A stretch of DNA of 64,000 bases, taken from NCBI GenBank assembly GCA_033782935.1, contig JAWQEG010000526.1, positions 335,501 through 399,500 of the forward strand. Direction: 5' to 3'. Below, in pieces: positions 12,383 through 24,701 of this stretch (the first letter of the stretch is position 1; every line of letters begins with the position of its first letter). A program made the translations under genes and the position numbers. This DNA is from Petrolisthes cinctipes. Its lineage: Eukaryota; Arthropoda; Malacostraca; Decapoda; Porcellanidae. Under the pieces are notes generated by a model. That model saw only the letters and a list, made by a program, of their open reading frames with translations. It did not search any database and was not told the origin of the DNA.

Positions 12383-13561
12383 AGGCATGTACAGATCGCT
12401 TCTGGGACCCCAAAATATTGAATTTTCGGGTGTTTTGAGCCTGAATTTGAGATATAAACGGGTACAGAAGATACATGCACATATTGACTTTGGGCACCAA
12501 AAATATCGATTTTCAGCATGTTTTGGGCCTGAATTTTGAAAATACTCCAACACGGAGTAGGCATGTACAGATCGCTTCTGGGACCCCTAAATATCGAATT
12601 TTCGGGTGTTTAGGGCCAGAATTTGAGATATGAACGGGTACAGAAGATGCATGCACATATCGACTTTTGTGCACCTAAAAGATCGATTTTCAGTATGTTT
12701 TTGGCCTGTATTTTGAAAATACTCTAACACGGAGTAGGCATGTACAGATACCTTCTGGGACCTCTAAATATCGAATTTTCGGGTGTTTTGGGACTGAATT
12801 TGAGATATCGATTTTTTGGCACCTAAAATATCGATTTTTAGCATGTTTTTAGCCTATATTTTGAAAATATTCTAGCACTGTGTAGGCATGTACAGATTGC
12901 TTCTGGGACCCCAAAATATTGAATTTTCGGGTGTTTTGAGCCTGAATTTGAGATATAAACGGGTACAGAAGATACATGCACATATTGACTTTGGGCATCT
13001 AAAATATCGATTTTCAGCATGTTTTGGGAATGAATTTTGAAAAATACTCTAACACTGAGTAGGCATGTACAGATTGCTTCTGGGACCCCAAAATATTGAA
13101 TTTTCGGGTGTTTTGAGCCTGAATTTGAGATATAAACGGGTACTGAAGATGCATGCACATATCGACTTTTGTGCACCTAAAAGATCGATTTTCAGTATGT
13201 TTTGAGCATGTATTTTGAAAATACTCTTACACGGAGTAGGCATGTACAGATCGCTTCTGGGACCCCTAAATATCGAATTTTCAGGTGTTTTGGGACTGAA
13301 TTTGAGATATCGACTTTTTGGCACCTAAAAGATCGATTTTTAGCATGTTTTTATCCTATATTTTGAAAATATTCTAGCACTGAGTAGGCATGTACAGATT
13401 GCTTCTGGGACCCCAAAATATTGAATTTTCGGGTGTTTTGAGCCTGAATTTGAGATATAAACGGGTACAGAAGATACATGCACATATTGACTTTGGGTAC
13501 CAAAAATATCGATTTTCAGCATGTTTTGGGCCTGAAATTTGAAAATACTCTAACACGGAGT
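12235..13561. repeat. 1,327-bp block, copy 1 of a 2,007-bp offset duplication
   Basis: It matches 14,242-15,568 at an offset of 2,007 bp. Monomer order is c', a, b, c', a, b, c, a. Both copies share ATACCTTCTTGGACCTC at the start, a TTTTGGGAATGAATTTTG variant with an extra A (177-bp a monomer), and ACTCTTACACGG. The copies are separated by a 680-bp segment of four monomers (b', b', c', b). Confidence 0.88.
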
Positions 13562-14241
13562 AGGCATGTACAGATCGCTTCTGGGACCCCAAAATATCGA
13601 ATTTTCGGGTGTTTAGGGCCAGAATTTAAGATATAAACGGGTACAGAAGATGCATGCACATATCGACTTTTGGGCACCTAAAAGATCGATTTTCAGTATG
13701 TTTTTGGCCTGTATTTTGAAAATAGTCTAACACGGAGTAGGCATGTACAGATACCTTCTGGGACCCCAAAATATCGAATTTTCGGGTGTTTAGGGCGAGA
13801 ATTTGAGATATAAACGGGTACAGAAGATGCATGCACATATCGACTTTTGGGCACCTAAAAGATCGATTTTCAGTATGTTTTTGGCCTGTATTTTGAAAAT
13901 ACTCTAACACGGAGTAGGCATGTACAGATACCTTCTGGGACCTCTAAATATCGAATTTTCGGGTGTTTTGGGACTGAATTTGGGATATCGATTTTTTGGC
14001 ACCTAAACTGTCGATTTTTAGCATGTTTTTTAGCCTATATTTTGAAAATATTCTAGCACTGTGTAGGCATGTACAGATTGCTTCTGGGACCCCAAAATAT
14101 TGAATTTTCGGGTGTTTTGAGCCTGAATTTGAGATATAAACGGGTATTGAAGATGCATGCACATATTGACTTTTGTGCACCTAAAAGATCGATTTTCAGT
14201 ATGTTTTGAGCATGTATTTTGAAAATACTCTAACACTGAGT

Positions 14242-15568
14242 AGGCATGTACAGATACCTTCTTGGACCTCTAAATATCGAATTTTCGGGTGTTTTGGGAC
14301 TGAATTTGAGATATCGATTTTTTGGCACCTAAAATGTCGATTTTTAGCATGTTTTTAGCCTATATTTTGAAAATATTCTAGCACTGAGTAGGCATGTACA
14401 GATTGCTTCTGGGACCCCAAAATATTGAATTTTCGGGTGTTTTGAGCCTGAATTTGAGATATAAACGGGTACAGAAGATACATGCACATATTGACTTTGG
14501 GCACCAAAAATATCGATTTTCAGCATGTTTTGGGCCTGAATTTTGAAAATACTCCAACACGGAGTAGGCATGTACAGATCGCTTCTGGGACCCCTAAATA
14601 TCGAATTTTCGGGTGTTTAGGGCCAGAATTTGAGATATGAACGGGTACAGAAGATGCATGCACATATCGACTTTTGTGCACCTAAAAGATCGATTTTCAG
14701 TATGTTTTTGGCCTGTATTTTGAAAATACTCTAACACGGAGTAGGCATGTACAGATACCTTCTGGGACCTCTAAATATCGAATTTTCGGGTGTTTTGGGA
14801 CTGAATTTGATATATCGATTTTTTGGCACCTAAAATATCGATTTTTAGCATGTTTTTAGCCTATATTTTGAAAATATTCTAGCACTGTGTAGGCATGTAC
14901 AGATTGCTTCTGGGACCCCAAAATATTGAATTTTCGGGTGTTTTGAGCCTGAATTTGAGATATAAACGGGTACAGAAGATACATGCACATATTGACTTTG
15001 GGCATCTAAAATATCGATTTTCAGCATGTTTTGGGAATGAATTTTGAAAAATACTCTAACACTGAGTAGGCATGTACAGATTGCTTCTGGGACCCCAAAA
15101 TATTGAATTTTCGGGTGTTTTGAGCCTGAATTTGAGATATAAACGGGTACTGAAGATGCATGCACATATCGACTTTTGTGCACCTAAAAGATCGATTTTC
15201 AGTATGTTTTGAGCATGTATTTTGAAAATACTCTTACACGGAGTAGGCATGTACAGATCGCTTCTGGGACCCCTAAATATCGAATTTTCAGGTGTTTTGG
15301 GACTGAATTTGAGATATCGACTTTTTGGCACCTAAAAGATCGATTTTTAGCATGTTTTTAGCCTATATTTTGAAAATATTCTAGCACTGAGTAGGCATGT
15401 ACAGATTGCTTCTGGGACCCCAAAATATTGAATTTTCGGGTGTTTTGAGCCTGAATTTGAGATATAAACGGGTACAGAAGATACATGCACATATTGACTT
15501 TGGGTACCAAAAATATCGATTTTCAGCATGTTTTGGGCCTGAAATTTGAAAATACTCTAACACGGAGT
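14242..15568. repeat. 1,327-bp block, copy 2 of a 2,007-bp offset duplication
   Basis: This is the partner of 12,235-13,561, with the same rare variants. It is followed at 15,569 by another a monomer, giving two adjacent a monomers. That is out of register with the normal a-b-c order and suggests an exchange boundary. Confidence 0.88.
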
Positions 15569-16570
15569 AGGCATGTACAGATTGCTTCTGGGACCCCAAA
15601 ATATTGAATTTTCGGGTGTTTTGAGCCTGAATTTGAGATATAAACGGGTACAGAAGATACATGCACATATTGACTTTGGGCACCAAAAATATCGATTTTC
15701 AGCATGTATTGGGCCTGAATTTTGAAAATACTCTAACACGGAGTAGGCATGTACAGATCGCTTCTGGGACCCCAAAATATCGAATTTTCGGGTGTTTAGG
15801 GCCAGAATTTGAGATATAAACGGGTACAGAAGATGCATGCACATATCGACTTTTGGGCACCTAAAAGATCGATTTTCAGTATGTTTTTGGCCTGTATTTT
15901 GAAAATACTCTAACACGGAGTAGGCATGTACAGATACCTTCTGGGACCTCTAAATATCGAATTTTCGGGTGTTTTGGGACTGAATTTGAGATATCGATTT
16001 TTTGGCACCTAAAATGACGATTTTTAGCATGTTTTTAGCCTATATTTTGAAAATATTCTAGCACTGTGTAGGCATGTACAGATTGCTTCTGGGACCCCAA
16101 AATATTGAATTTTCGGGTGTTTTGAGCCTGAATTTGAGATATAAACGGGTACAGAAGATACATGCACATATTGACTTTGGGCATCTAAAATATCGATTTT
16201 CAGCATGTTTTGGGCCTGTATTTTGAAAATACTCTAACACTGAGTAGGCATGTATAGATTGCTTCTGGGACCCCAAAATATTGAATTTTCCGGTGTTTTG
16301 AGCCTGAATTTGAGATATAAACGGGTACTGAAGATGCATGCACATATCGACTTTTGTGCACCTAAAAGATCGATTTTCAGTATGTTTTGAGCATGTATTT
16401 TGAAAATACTCTAACACTGAGTAGGCATGTACAGATCGCTTCTGGGACCCCTAAATATCGAATTTTCGGGTGTTTTCGGACTGAATTTGAGAAATCGACT
16501 TTTTGGCACCTAAAAGATCGAATTTTAGCATGTTTTTAGGCTATATTTTGAAAATATTCTAGCACTGAGT
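15569..16570. repeat. 1,002-bp hexamer, copy 1
   Basis: Landmarks at 15,569, 15,745, 15,922, 16,070, 16,246, 16,423 and 16,571 give two trimers (a b' c' a b c). The unit is repeated directly at 16,571-17,572. Shared private variants are GCATGTATTGGGCC near 15,703 and 16,705, AAAATGACGATTTTT near 16,013 and 17,015, and CATGTATAGATTGC near 16,250 and 17,252. Confidence 0.9.
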
Positions 16571-17071
16571 AGGCATGTACAGATTGCTTCTGGGACCCCA
16601 AAATATTGAATTTTCGGGTGTTTTGAGCCTGAATTTGAGATATAAACGGGTACAGAAGATACATGCACATATTGACTTTGGGCACCAAAAATATCGATTT
16701 TCAGCATGTATTGGGCCTGAATTTTGAAAATACTCTAACACGGAGTAGGCATGTACAGATCGCTTCTGGGACCCCAAAATATCGAATTTTCGGGTGTTTA
16801 GGGCCAGAATTTGAGATATAAACGGGTACAGAAGATGCATGCACATATCGACTTTTGGGCACCTAAAAGATCGATTTTCAGTATGTTTTTGGCCTGTATT
16901 TTGAAAATACTCTAACACGGAGTAGGCATGTACAGATACCTTCTGGGACCTCTAAATATCGAATTTTCGGGTGTTTTGGGACTGAATTTGAGATATCGAT
17001 TTTTTGGCACCTAAAATGACGATTTTTAGCATGTTTTTAGCCTATATTTTGAAAATATTCTAGCACTGTGT

Positions 17072-17247
17072 AGGCATGTACAGATTGCTTCTGGGACCCC
17101 AAAATATTGAATTTTCGGGTGTTTTGAGCCTGAATTTGAGATATAAACGGGTACAGAAGATACATGCACATATTGACTTTGGGCATCTAAAATATCGATT
17201 TTCAGCATGTTTTGGGCCTGTATTTTGAAAATACTCTAACACTGAGT
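17072..17247. repeat. Representative monomer a (176 bp)
   Basis: This is a typical a monomer. It carries TG at three places where other monomers have CG: GATTGCTT, AATATTGAATT and ATATTGACTTT. It has GATACATGCAC, which lacks the ATGCAT/GCATGC palindromes of b. It ends in GTATTTTGAAAATAC followed by CACTGAGT. A sister form has GCACCAAAAATATCG and CCTGAATTTTG in the spacer. Confidence 0.9.
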
Positions 17248-17424
17248 AGGCATGTATAGATTGCTTCTGGGACCCCAAAATATTGAATTTTCGGGTGTTT
17301 TGAGCCTGAATTTGAGATATAAACGGGTACTGAAGATGCATGCACATATCGACTTTTGTGCACCTAAAAGATCGATTTTCAGTATGTTTTGAGCATGTAT
17401 TTTGAAAATACTCTAACACGGAGT
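17248..17424. repeat. Representative monomer b (177 bp)
   Basis: Monomer b is one base longer than a because of an extra T in CGACTTTTGTGCACC. It has GTACTGAAGATGCATGC, CTAAAAGATCGATTTTC and the spacer GAGCATGTATTTTGAAAATAC, then CACGGAGT. Its segment 17,321-17,349 is the 29-bp stretch that is missing from monomer c. A second form, b', has TGTTTAGGGCCAGAATTTG and often ATATCTACTTTTG. Confidence 0.9.
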
Positions 17425-17572
17425 AGGCATGTACAGATCGCTTCTGGGACCCCTAAATATCGAATTTTCGGGTGTTTTGGGACTGAATTTGAGATATCGA
17501 CTTTTTGGCACCTAAAAGATCGATTTTTAGCATGTTTTTAGCCTATATTTTGAAAATATTCTAGCACTGAGT
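17425..17572. repeat. Representative short monomer c (148 bp)
   Basis: Relative to b it lacks 29 bp. The bases GAGATAT at 17,491-17,497 join directly to CGACTTTTTGGCACC. ATAT stands at the left junction and at the end of the missing segment, so a four-base microhomology could have guided the loss. The join creates GATATC (an EcoRV site) and removes TATAAA. A sister form c' has ATACCTTCTGGGACCTC and GATATCGATTTTTTGG. Confidence 0.9.
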
Positions 17573-19884
17573 AGGCATGTACAGATTGCTTCTGGGACCC
17601 CAAAATATTGAATTTTCGGGTGTTTTGAGCCTGAATTTGAGATATAAACGGGTACAGAAGATACATGCACATATTGACTTTGGGCACCAAAAATATCGAT
17701 TTTCAGCATGTTTTGGGCCTGAATTTTGAAAATACTCCAACACGGAGTAGGCATGTACAGATCGCTTCTGGGACCCCTAAATATCGAATTTTTGGTTGTT
17801 TAGGGCCAGAATTTGAGATATGAACGGGTACAGAAGATGCATGCACATATCGACTTTTGGGCACCTAAAAGATCGATTTTCAGTATGTTTTGAGCATGTA
17901 TTTTGAAAATACTCTTTCACGGAGTAGGCATGTACAGATCGCTTCTGGGACCCCTAAATATCGAATTTTCGGGTGTTTTGGGACTGAATTTGAGATATCG
18001 ACTTTTTGGCACCTAAAAGATCGATTTTTAGCATGTTTTTAACCTATATTTTGAAAATATTCTAGCACTGAGTAGGCATGTACAGATTGCTTCTGGGACC
18101 CCAAAATATTGAATTTTCGGGTGTTTTGAGCCTGAATTTGAGATATAAACGGGTACAGAAGATACATGCACATATTGACTTTGGGCACCAAAAATATCGA
18201 TTTTAAGCATGTTTTGGGCCTGAATTTTGAAAATACTCTAACACGAAGTAGGCATGTACAGATTGCTTCTGGGACCACAAAATATTGAATTTTCGGGTGT
18301 TTTGAGCCAGAATTTGAGATATAAACGGGTACTGAAGATGCATGCACATATCGACTTTTGTGCACCTAAAAGATCGATTTTCAGTATGTTTTTGGCCTGT
18401 ATTTTGAAAATACTCTAACACGGAGTAGGCATGTACAGATACCTTCTGGGACCTCTAAATATCGAATTTTCGGGTGTTTTGGGACTGAATTTGAGATATC
18501 GATTTTTTGGCACCTAAAATGTCGATTTTTAGCATGTTGTTAGCCTATATTCTGAAAATATTCTACAACTGTGTAGGCATGTACAGATTGCTTCTGGGAC
18601 CCCAAAATATTGAATTTTCGGGTGTTTTGAGCCTGAATTTGAGATATAAAAGGGTACAGAAGATACATGCACATATTGACTTTGGGCATCTAAAATATCG
18701 ATTTTCAGCATGTTTTATGCCTGAATTTTGAAAATACTCTAACACGGAGTAGGCATGTACAGATCGCTTCTGGGACCCCAAAATATCGAATTTTCGGGTG
18801 TTTTGAGCCTGAATTTGAGATATAAACGGGTACTGAAGATGCATGCACATATCGACTTTTGGGCACCTAAAAGATCGATTTTCAGTATGTTTTGAGCATG
18901 TATTTTGAAAATACTCTAACACGGAGTAGGCATGTACAGATTGCTTCTGGGACCCCTAAATATCGAATTTTCGGGTGTTTTCGGACTGAATTTGAGATAT
19001 CGACTTTTTGGCACCTAAAAGATCGATTTTTAGCATGTTTTTAGCCTATATTTTGAAAATATTCTAGCACTGAGTAGGCATGTACAGATCGCTTCTGGGA
19101 CCCCTTAATATTGAATTTTCTGGTGTTTTGAGCCTGAATTTGAGATATAAACGGGTACAGAAGATACATGCACATATTGACTTTGGGCACCAAAAATATC
19201 AAATTTTCAGCATGTTTTGGGCCTGAATTTTGAAAATACTCGAACACGGAGTAGGCATGTACAGATACCTTCTGGGACCTCTAAATATCGAATTTTCGGG
19301 TGTTTTGGGACTGAATTTGAGATATCGATTTTTTGGCACCTAAAATGTCGATTTTAAGCATGTTTTTAGCCTATATTTTGAAAATATTCTAGCACTGTGT
19401 AGGCATGTAGAGATTGCTTCTGGGACCCCAAAATATTGAATTTTCGGGTGTTTTGAGCCTGAATTTGAGATATAAACGGGTACAGAAGATACATGCACAT
19501 ATCGACTTTTGTGCACCTAAAAGATCGATTTTCAGTATGTTTTGAGCATGTATTTTGAAAATACTCTAACACGGAGTAGGCATGTACAGATCGCTTCTGG
19601 GACCCCTAAATATCGAATTTTCGGGTGTTTTGAGCCTGAATTTGAGATATAAACGGGTACTGAAGATGCATGCACATATCGACTTTTGTGCACCTAAAAG
19701 ATCGATTTTCAGTATGTTTTGAGCATGTATTTTGAAAATACTCTAACACGGAGTAGGCATGTACAGATCGCTTCTGGGACCCCTAAATATCGAATTTTCG
19801 GGTGTTTTGGGACTGAATTTGAGATATCGACTTTTTGGCACCTAAAAGATCGATTTTTAGCATGTTTTTAGTCTATATTTTGAA

Positions 19885-19905
19885 AATATTCTAGCATTGT
19901 ACAGA
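19885..19905. repeat. Monomer start with a 10-bp deletion
   Basis: The usual CTAGCACTGAGTAGGCATG is reduced to CTAGCATTGTACAG, about ten bases shorter, so the landmark is lost and this trimer is about 491 bp. I saw no other copy of this exact join. Confidence 0.75.
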
Positions 19906-21897
19906 TTGCTTCTGGGACCCCAAAATATTGAATTTTCGGGTGTTTTGAGCCTGAATTTGAGATATAAACGGGTACAGAAGATACATGCACATATTGACTT
20001 TGGGCACCAAAAATATCGATTTTCAGCATGTTTTGGGCCTGAATTTTGAAAATACTCCAAAACGGAGTAGGCATGTACAGATCGCTTCTGGGACCCCTAA
20101 ATATCGAATTTTCGGGTGTTTAGGGCCAGAATTTGAGATATGAACGGGTACAGAAGATGCATGCACATATCGACTTTTGGGCACCTAAAAGATCGATTTT
20201 CAGTATGTTTTTGGCCTGTATTTTGAAAATACTCTAACACGGAGTAGGCATGTACAGATACCTTTTGGGACCTCTAAATATCGAATTTTCGGGTGTTTTG
20301 GGATTGAATTTGAGATATCGATTTTTTGGCACCTAAAATATCGATTTTTAGCATGTTTTTAGCCTATATTTTGAAAATATTCTAGCAGTGTGTAGGCATG
20401 TACAGATTGCTTCTGCGACCCCAAAATATTGAATTTTCGGGTGTTTTGAGCCTGAATTTGAGATATAAACGGGTACAGAAGATACATGCACATATTGACT
20501 TTGGGCATCTAAAATATCGATTTTCAGCATGTTTTGGGCCTGTATTTTGAAAAATACTCTAACACTGAGTAGGCATGTACAGATTGCTTCTGGGACCCCA
20601 AAATATTGAATTTTCGGGTGTTTTGAGCCTGAATTTGAGATATAAACGGGTACTGAAGATGCATGCACATATCGACTTTTGTGCACCTAAAAGATCGATT
20701 TTCAGTATGTTTTGAGCATGTATTTTGAAAATACTCTAACACGGAGTAGGCATGTACAGATCGCTTCTGGGACCCCTAAATATCGAATTTTCGGGTGTTT
20801 TGGGACTGAATTTGAGATATCGACTTTTTGGCACCTAAAAGATCGATTTTTAGCATGTTTTTAGCCTATATTTTGAAAATATTCTAGCACTGAGTAGGCA
20901 TGTACAGATTGCTTCTGGGAACCCAAAATATTGAATTTTCGGGTGTTTTGAGCCTGAATTTGAGATATAAACGGGTACAGAAGATATATGCACATATTGA
21001 CTTTGGGCACCAAAAATATCGATTTTCAGCATGTTTTGGGCCTGAATTTTGAAAATACTCTAACACGGAGTAGGCATGTACAGATCGCTTCTGGGACCCC
21101 TAAATATCGAATTTTCGGGTGTTTTGGGACTGAATTTGAGATATCGATTTTTTGACACCTAAAATGTCGATTTTTAGCATGTTTTTAGCCTATATTTTGA
21201 AAATATTCTAGCACTGTGTAGGCATGTACAGATTGCTTCTGGGACCCCAAAATATTGAATTTTCATGTGTTTTGAGCCTGAATTTGAGATATAAACGGGT
21301 ACAGAAAATACATTCACATATTGACTTTGGGCATCTAAAATATCGATTTTCAGCATGTTTTGGGCCTGTATTTTGAAAATACTCTAACACTGAGTAGGCA
21401 TGTACAGATTGCTTCTGGGACCCCAAAATATTGAATTTTCGGGTGTTTTGAGCTTGAATTTGAGATATAAACGGGTACTGAAGATGCATGCACATATCGA
21501 CTTTTGGGCACCTAAAAGATCGATTTTCGGTATGTTTTGAGCATGTATTTTGAAAATACTCTAACACGGAGTAGGCATGTACAGATACCTTCTTGGACCC
21601 CTAAATATCGAATTTTCGGGTGTTTTGGGACTGAATTTGAGATATCGATTTTTTGGCACCTAAAAGATCGATTTTTAGCATGTTTTTAGCCTATATTTTG
21701 AAAATATTCTAGCACTGAGTAGGCATGTACAGATTGCTTCTGGGACCCCAAAATATTGAATTTTCGGGTGTTTTGAGCCTGAATTTGAGATATAAACGGG
21801 TACAGAAGATGCATGCACATATCGACTTTTGGGCACCTAAAAGATCGATTTTCAGTGTGTTTTTGGCCTGTATTTTGAAAATACTCTAACGCGGAGT

Positions 21898-22074
21898 AGG
21901 CATGTACAGATACCTTCTGGGACCTCTAAATATCGAATTTTCGGGTGTTTTGAGCCTGAATTTGAGATATAAACGGGTACTGAAGATACATGCACATATC
22001 GACTTTTGTGAACGTAAAAGATCGATTTTCAGTATGTTTTGAGCATGTATTTTGAAAATACTCTAACACGGAGT
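21898..22074. repeat. Hybrid c'/b monomer (177 bp)
   Basis: The left part is c'-type (ATACCTTCTGGGACCTCTAA) and the right part is b-type (GAGCCTGAATTTG, GGTACTGAAG, the full length without the 29-bp deletion). The switch lies within the shared GAATTTTCGGGTGTTTTG. Similar hybrids start at 27,032, 30,189 and 33,169. Confidence 0.85.
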
Positions 22075-23374
22075 AGGCATGTACAGATCGCTACTGGGAC
22101 CCCTAAATATCGAATTTTCGGGTGTTTTGGGACTGAATTTGAGATATCGACTTTTTGGCACCTAAAAGATCGATTTTTAGCATGTTTTTAGCCTATATTT
22201 TGAAAATATTCTAGCACTGAGCAGGCATGTACAGATTGCTTCTGGGACCCCAAAATATTGAATTTTCGGGTGTTTTGAGCCAGAATTTGAGATATAAACG
22301 GGTACAGAAGATACATGCACATATTGATTTTTTGGGCACCTAAAAGATCGATTTTCAGTATGTTTTTGGCCTGTATTTTGAAAATACTCTAACACTGAGT
22401 AGCCATGTACAGATACCTTCTGGGACCTCTAAATATCGAATTTTCGGGTGTTTAGGGTCTGAATTTAAGATATCGATTTTTTGGCACCTAAAATGTCGAT
22501 TTTTAGCATATTTTTAGCCTATATTTTGAAAATATTCTAGCACTGTGTAGGCATGTACAGATTGCTTCTGGGACCCCAAAATATTGAATTTTCGGGTGTT
22601 TTGAGCCTGAATTTGAGATATAAACGGGTACAGAAGATACATGCACATATTGACTTTTGTGCACCTAAAAGATCGATTTTCAATATGTTTTGAGCATGTA
22701 TTTTGAAAATACTCTAACACGGAGTAGGCATGTACAGATCGCTTCTGGGACCCCTAAATATCGAATTTTCGGGTGTTTTGGGACTGAATTTGAGATATCG
22801 ACTCTTTGGCACCTAAAAGATCGATTTTTAGCATGTTTTTAGCCTATATTTTGAAAATATTCTAGCACTGAGTAGGCATGTACAGATTGCTTCTGGGACC
22901 CCAAAATATTGAATTTGCGGGTGTTTTGAGCCAGAATTTGAGATATAAACGGGTACAGAAGATACATGCACATATTGACTTTGGGCATCTAAAATATCGA
23001 TTTTCAGCATGTTTTGGGCCTGTATTTTGAAAATACTCTAACACTGAGTAGGCATGTACAGATTGCTTCTGGGACCCCAAAATATTGAATTTTCGGGTGT
23101 TTTGAGCCTGAATTTGAGATATAAACGGGTACTGAAGATGCATGCACATATCGACTTTTGGGCACCTAAAAGATCGATTTTCAGTATGTTTTGAGCATGC
23201 ATTTTGAAAATACTCTAACACGGAGTAGGCATGTACAGATCGCTTCTGGGACCCCTACATATCGAATTTTCGGGTGTTTTGGGACTGAATTTGAGATATC
23301 GACTTTTTGGCACCTAAAAGATCGATTTTTAGCATGTTTTTAGCCTATATTTTGAAAATATTCTAGCACTGAGT

Positions 23375-24701
23375 AGGCATGTACAGATTGCTTCTGGGAC
23401 CCCAAAATATTGAATTTTCGGGTGTTTTGAGCCAGAATTTGAGATATAAACGGGTACAGAAGACGCATGCACATATCGACTTTTGGGCACCTAAAAGATC
23501 GATTTTCAGTATGTTTTTGGCCTGTATTTTGAAAATACTCTAACACGGAGTAGGCATGTACAGATACCTTCTGGGACATCTAAATATCGAATTTTCGGGT
23601 GTTTTGGGTCTGAATTTAAGATATCGATTTTTTGGCACCTAAAATGTCGATTTTTAGCATGTTTTTAGCCTATATTTTGAAAATATTCTAGCACTGTGTA
23701 GGCATGTACAGATTGCTTCTGGGACCCCAAAATATTGAATTTTCGGGTGTTTTGAGCCTGAATTTGAGATATAAACGGGGACAGAAGATACATGCACATA
23801 TTGACTTTGGGCATCTAAAATATCGATTTTTAGCATGTTTTGGGCCTGTATTTTGAAAATACTCTAACACTGAGTAGGCATGTACAGATTGCTTCTGGGA
23901 CCCCAAAATATTGAATTTTCGGGTGTTTTGAGCCTGAATTTGAGATATAAACGGGTACTGAAGATGCATGCACATATCGACTTTTGTGCACCTAAAAGAT
24001 CGATTTACAATATGTTTTGAGCATGTATTTTGAAAATACTCTAACACGGAGTAGGTATGTACAGATCGCTTCTGGGACCCCTAAATATCGAATTTTCGGG
24101 TGTTTTGGGACTGAATTTGAGATATCGACTTTTTGGCACCTAAAAGATCGATTTTTAGCATGTTTTTAGCCTATATTTTGAAAATATTCTAGCACTGAGT
24201 AGGCATGTACAGATTGCTTCTGGGACCCCAAAATATTGAATTTTCGGGTGTTTTGAGCCAGAATTTGAGATATAAACGGGTACAGAAGATACATGCACAT
24301 ATTGACTTTGGGCATCTTAAATATCGATTTTCAGCATGTTTTGGGCCTGTATTTTGAAAATACTCTAACACTGAGTAGGCATGTACAGATTGCTTCTGGG
24401 ACCCCAAAATATTGAATTCTCGGGTGTTTTGAGCCTGAATTTGAGATATAAACGAGTACTGAAGATGCATGCACATATCGACTTTTGGGCACCTAAAAGA
24501 TCGATTTTCGGTATGTTTTGAGCATGTATTTTGAGAATACTCTAACACGGAGTAGGCATGTACAGATCGCTTCTGGGACCCCTACATATCGAATTTTCGG
24601 GTGTTTTGGGACTGAATTTGAGATATCGACTTTTTGGCACCTAAAAGATCGATTTTTAGCATGTTTTTAGCCTATATTTTGAAAATATTCTAGCACTGAG
24701 T
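23375..24701. repeat. 1,327-bp octamer higher-order unit, copy 1
   Basis: Landmarks at 23,375, 23,552, 23,700, 23,876, 24,053, 24,201, 24,377, 24,554 and 24,702 define eight monomers: b, c', then a, b, c twice. Lengths sum to 325+501+501. Diagnostic variants are AGAAGACGCATGCAC in the first b monomer, TTTGGGTCTGAATTTAAG in c', and GATCGATTTACAATATG in the second b. Confidence 0.9.

Larger units (their letters stand above)
16571..17572. repeat. 1,002-bp hexamer, copy 2
   Basis: This is a direct tandem copy of 15,569-16,570 carrying the same private variants. Small differences remain, for example GAATTTTCCGGTG near 16,284 in copy 1 against GAATTTTCGGGTG here. Confidence 0.9.

Noticed and set aside
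17136..17152. CENP-B-box-like match, TTGAGATATAAACGGGT against NTTCGNNNNANNCGGGN
   Set aside because: Seven of nine fixed bases match, but TTCG is TGAG. A 7/9 match is expected about 0.4 times per monomer when both strands are scanned, so it is not evidence for CENP-B binding. A second 7/9 match on the other strand (ATTCGATATTTTTGGGT, domain A) is rejected for the same reason.
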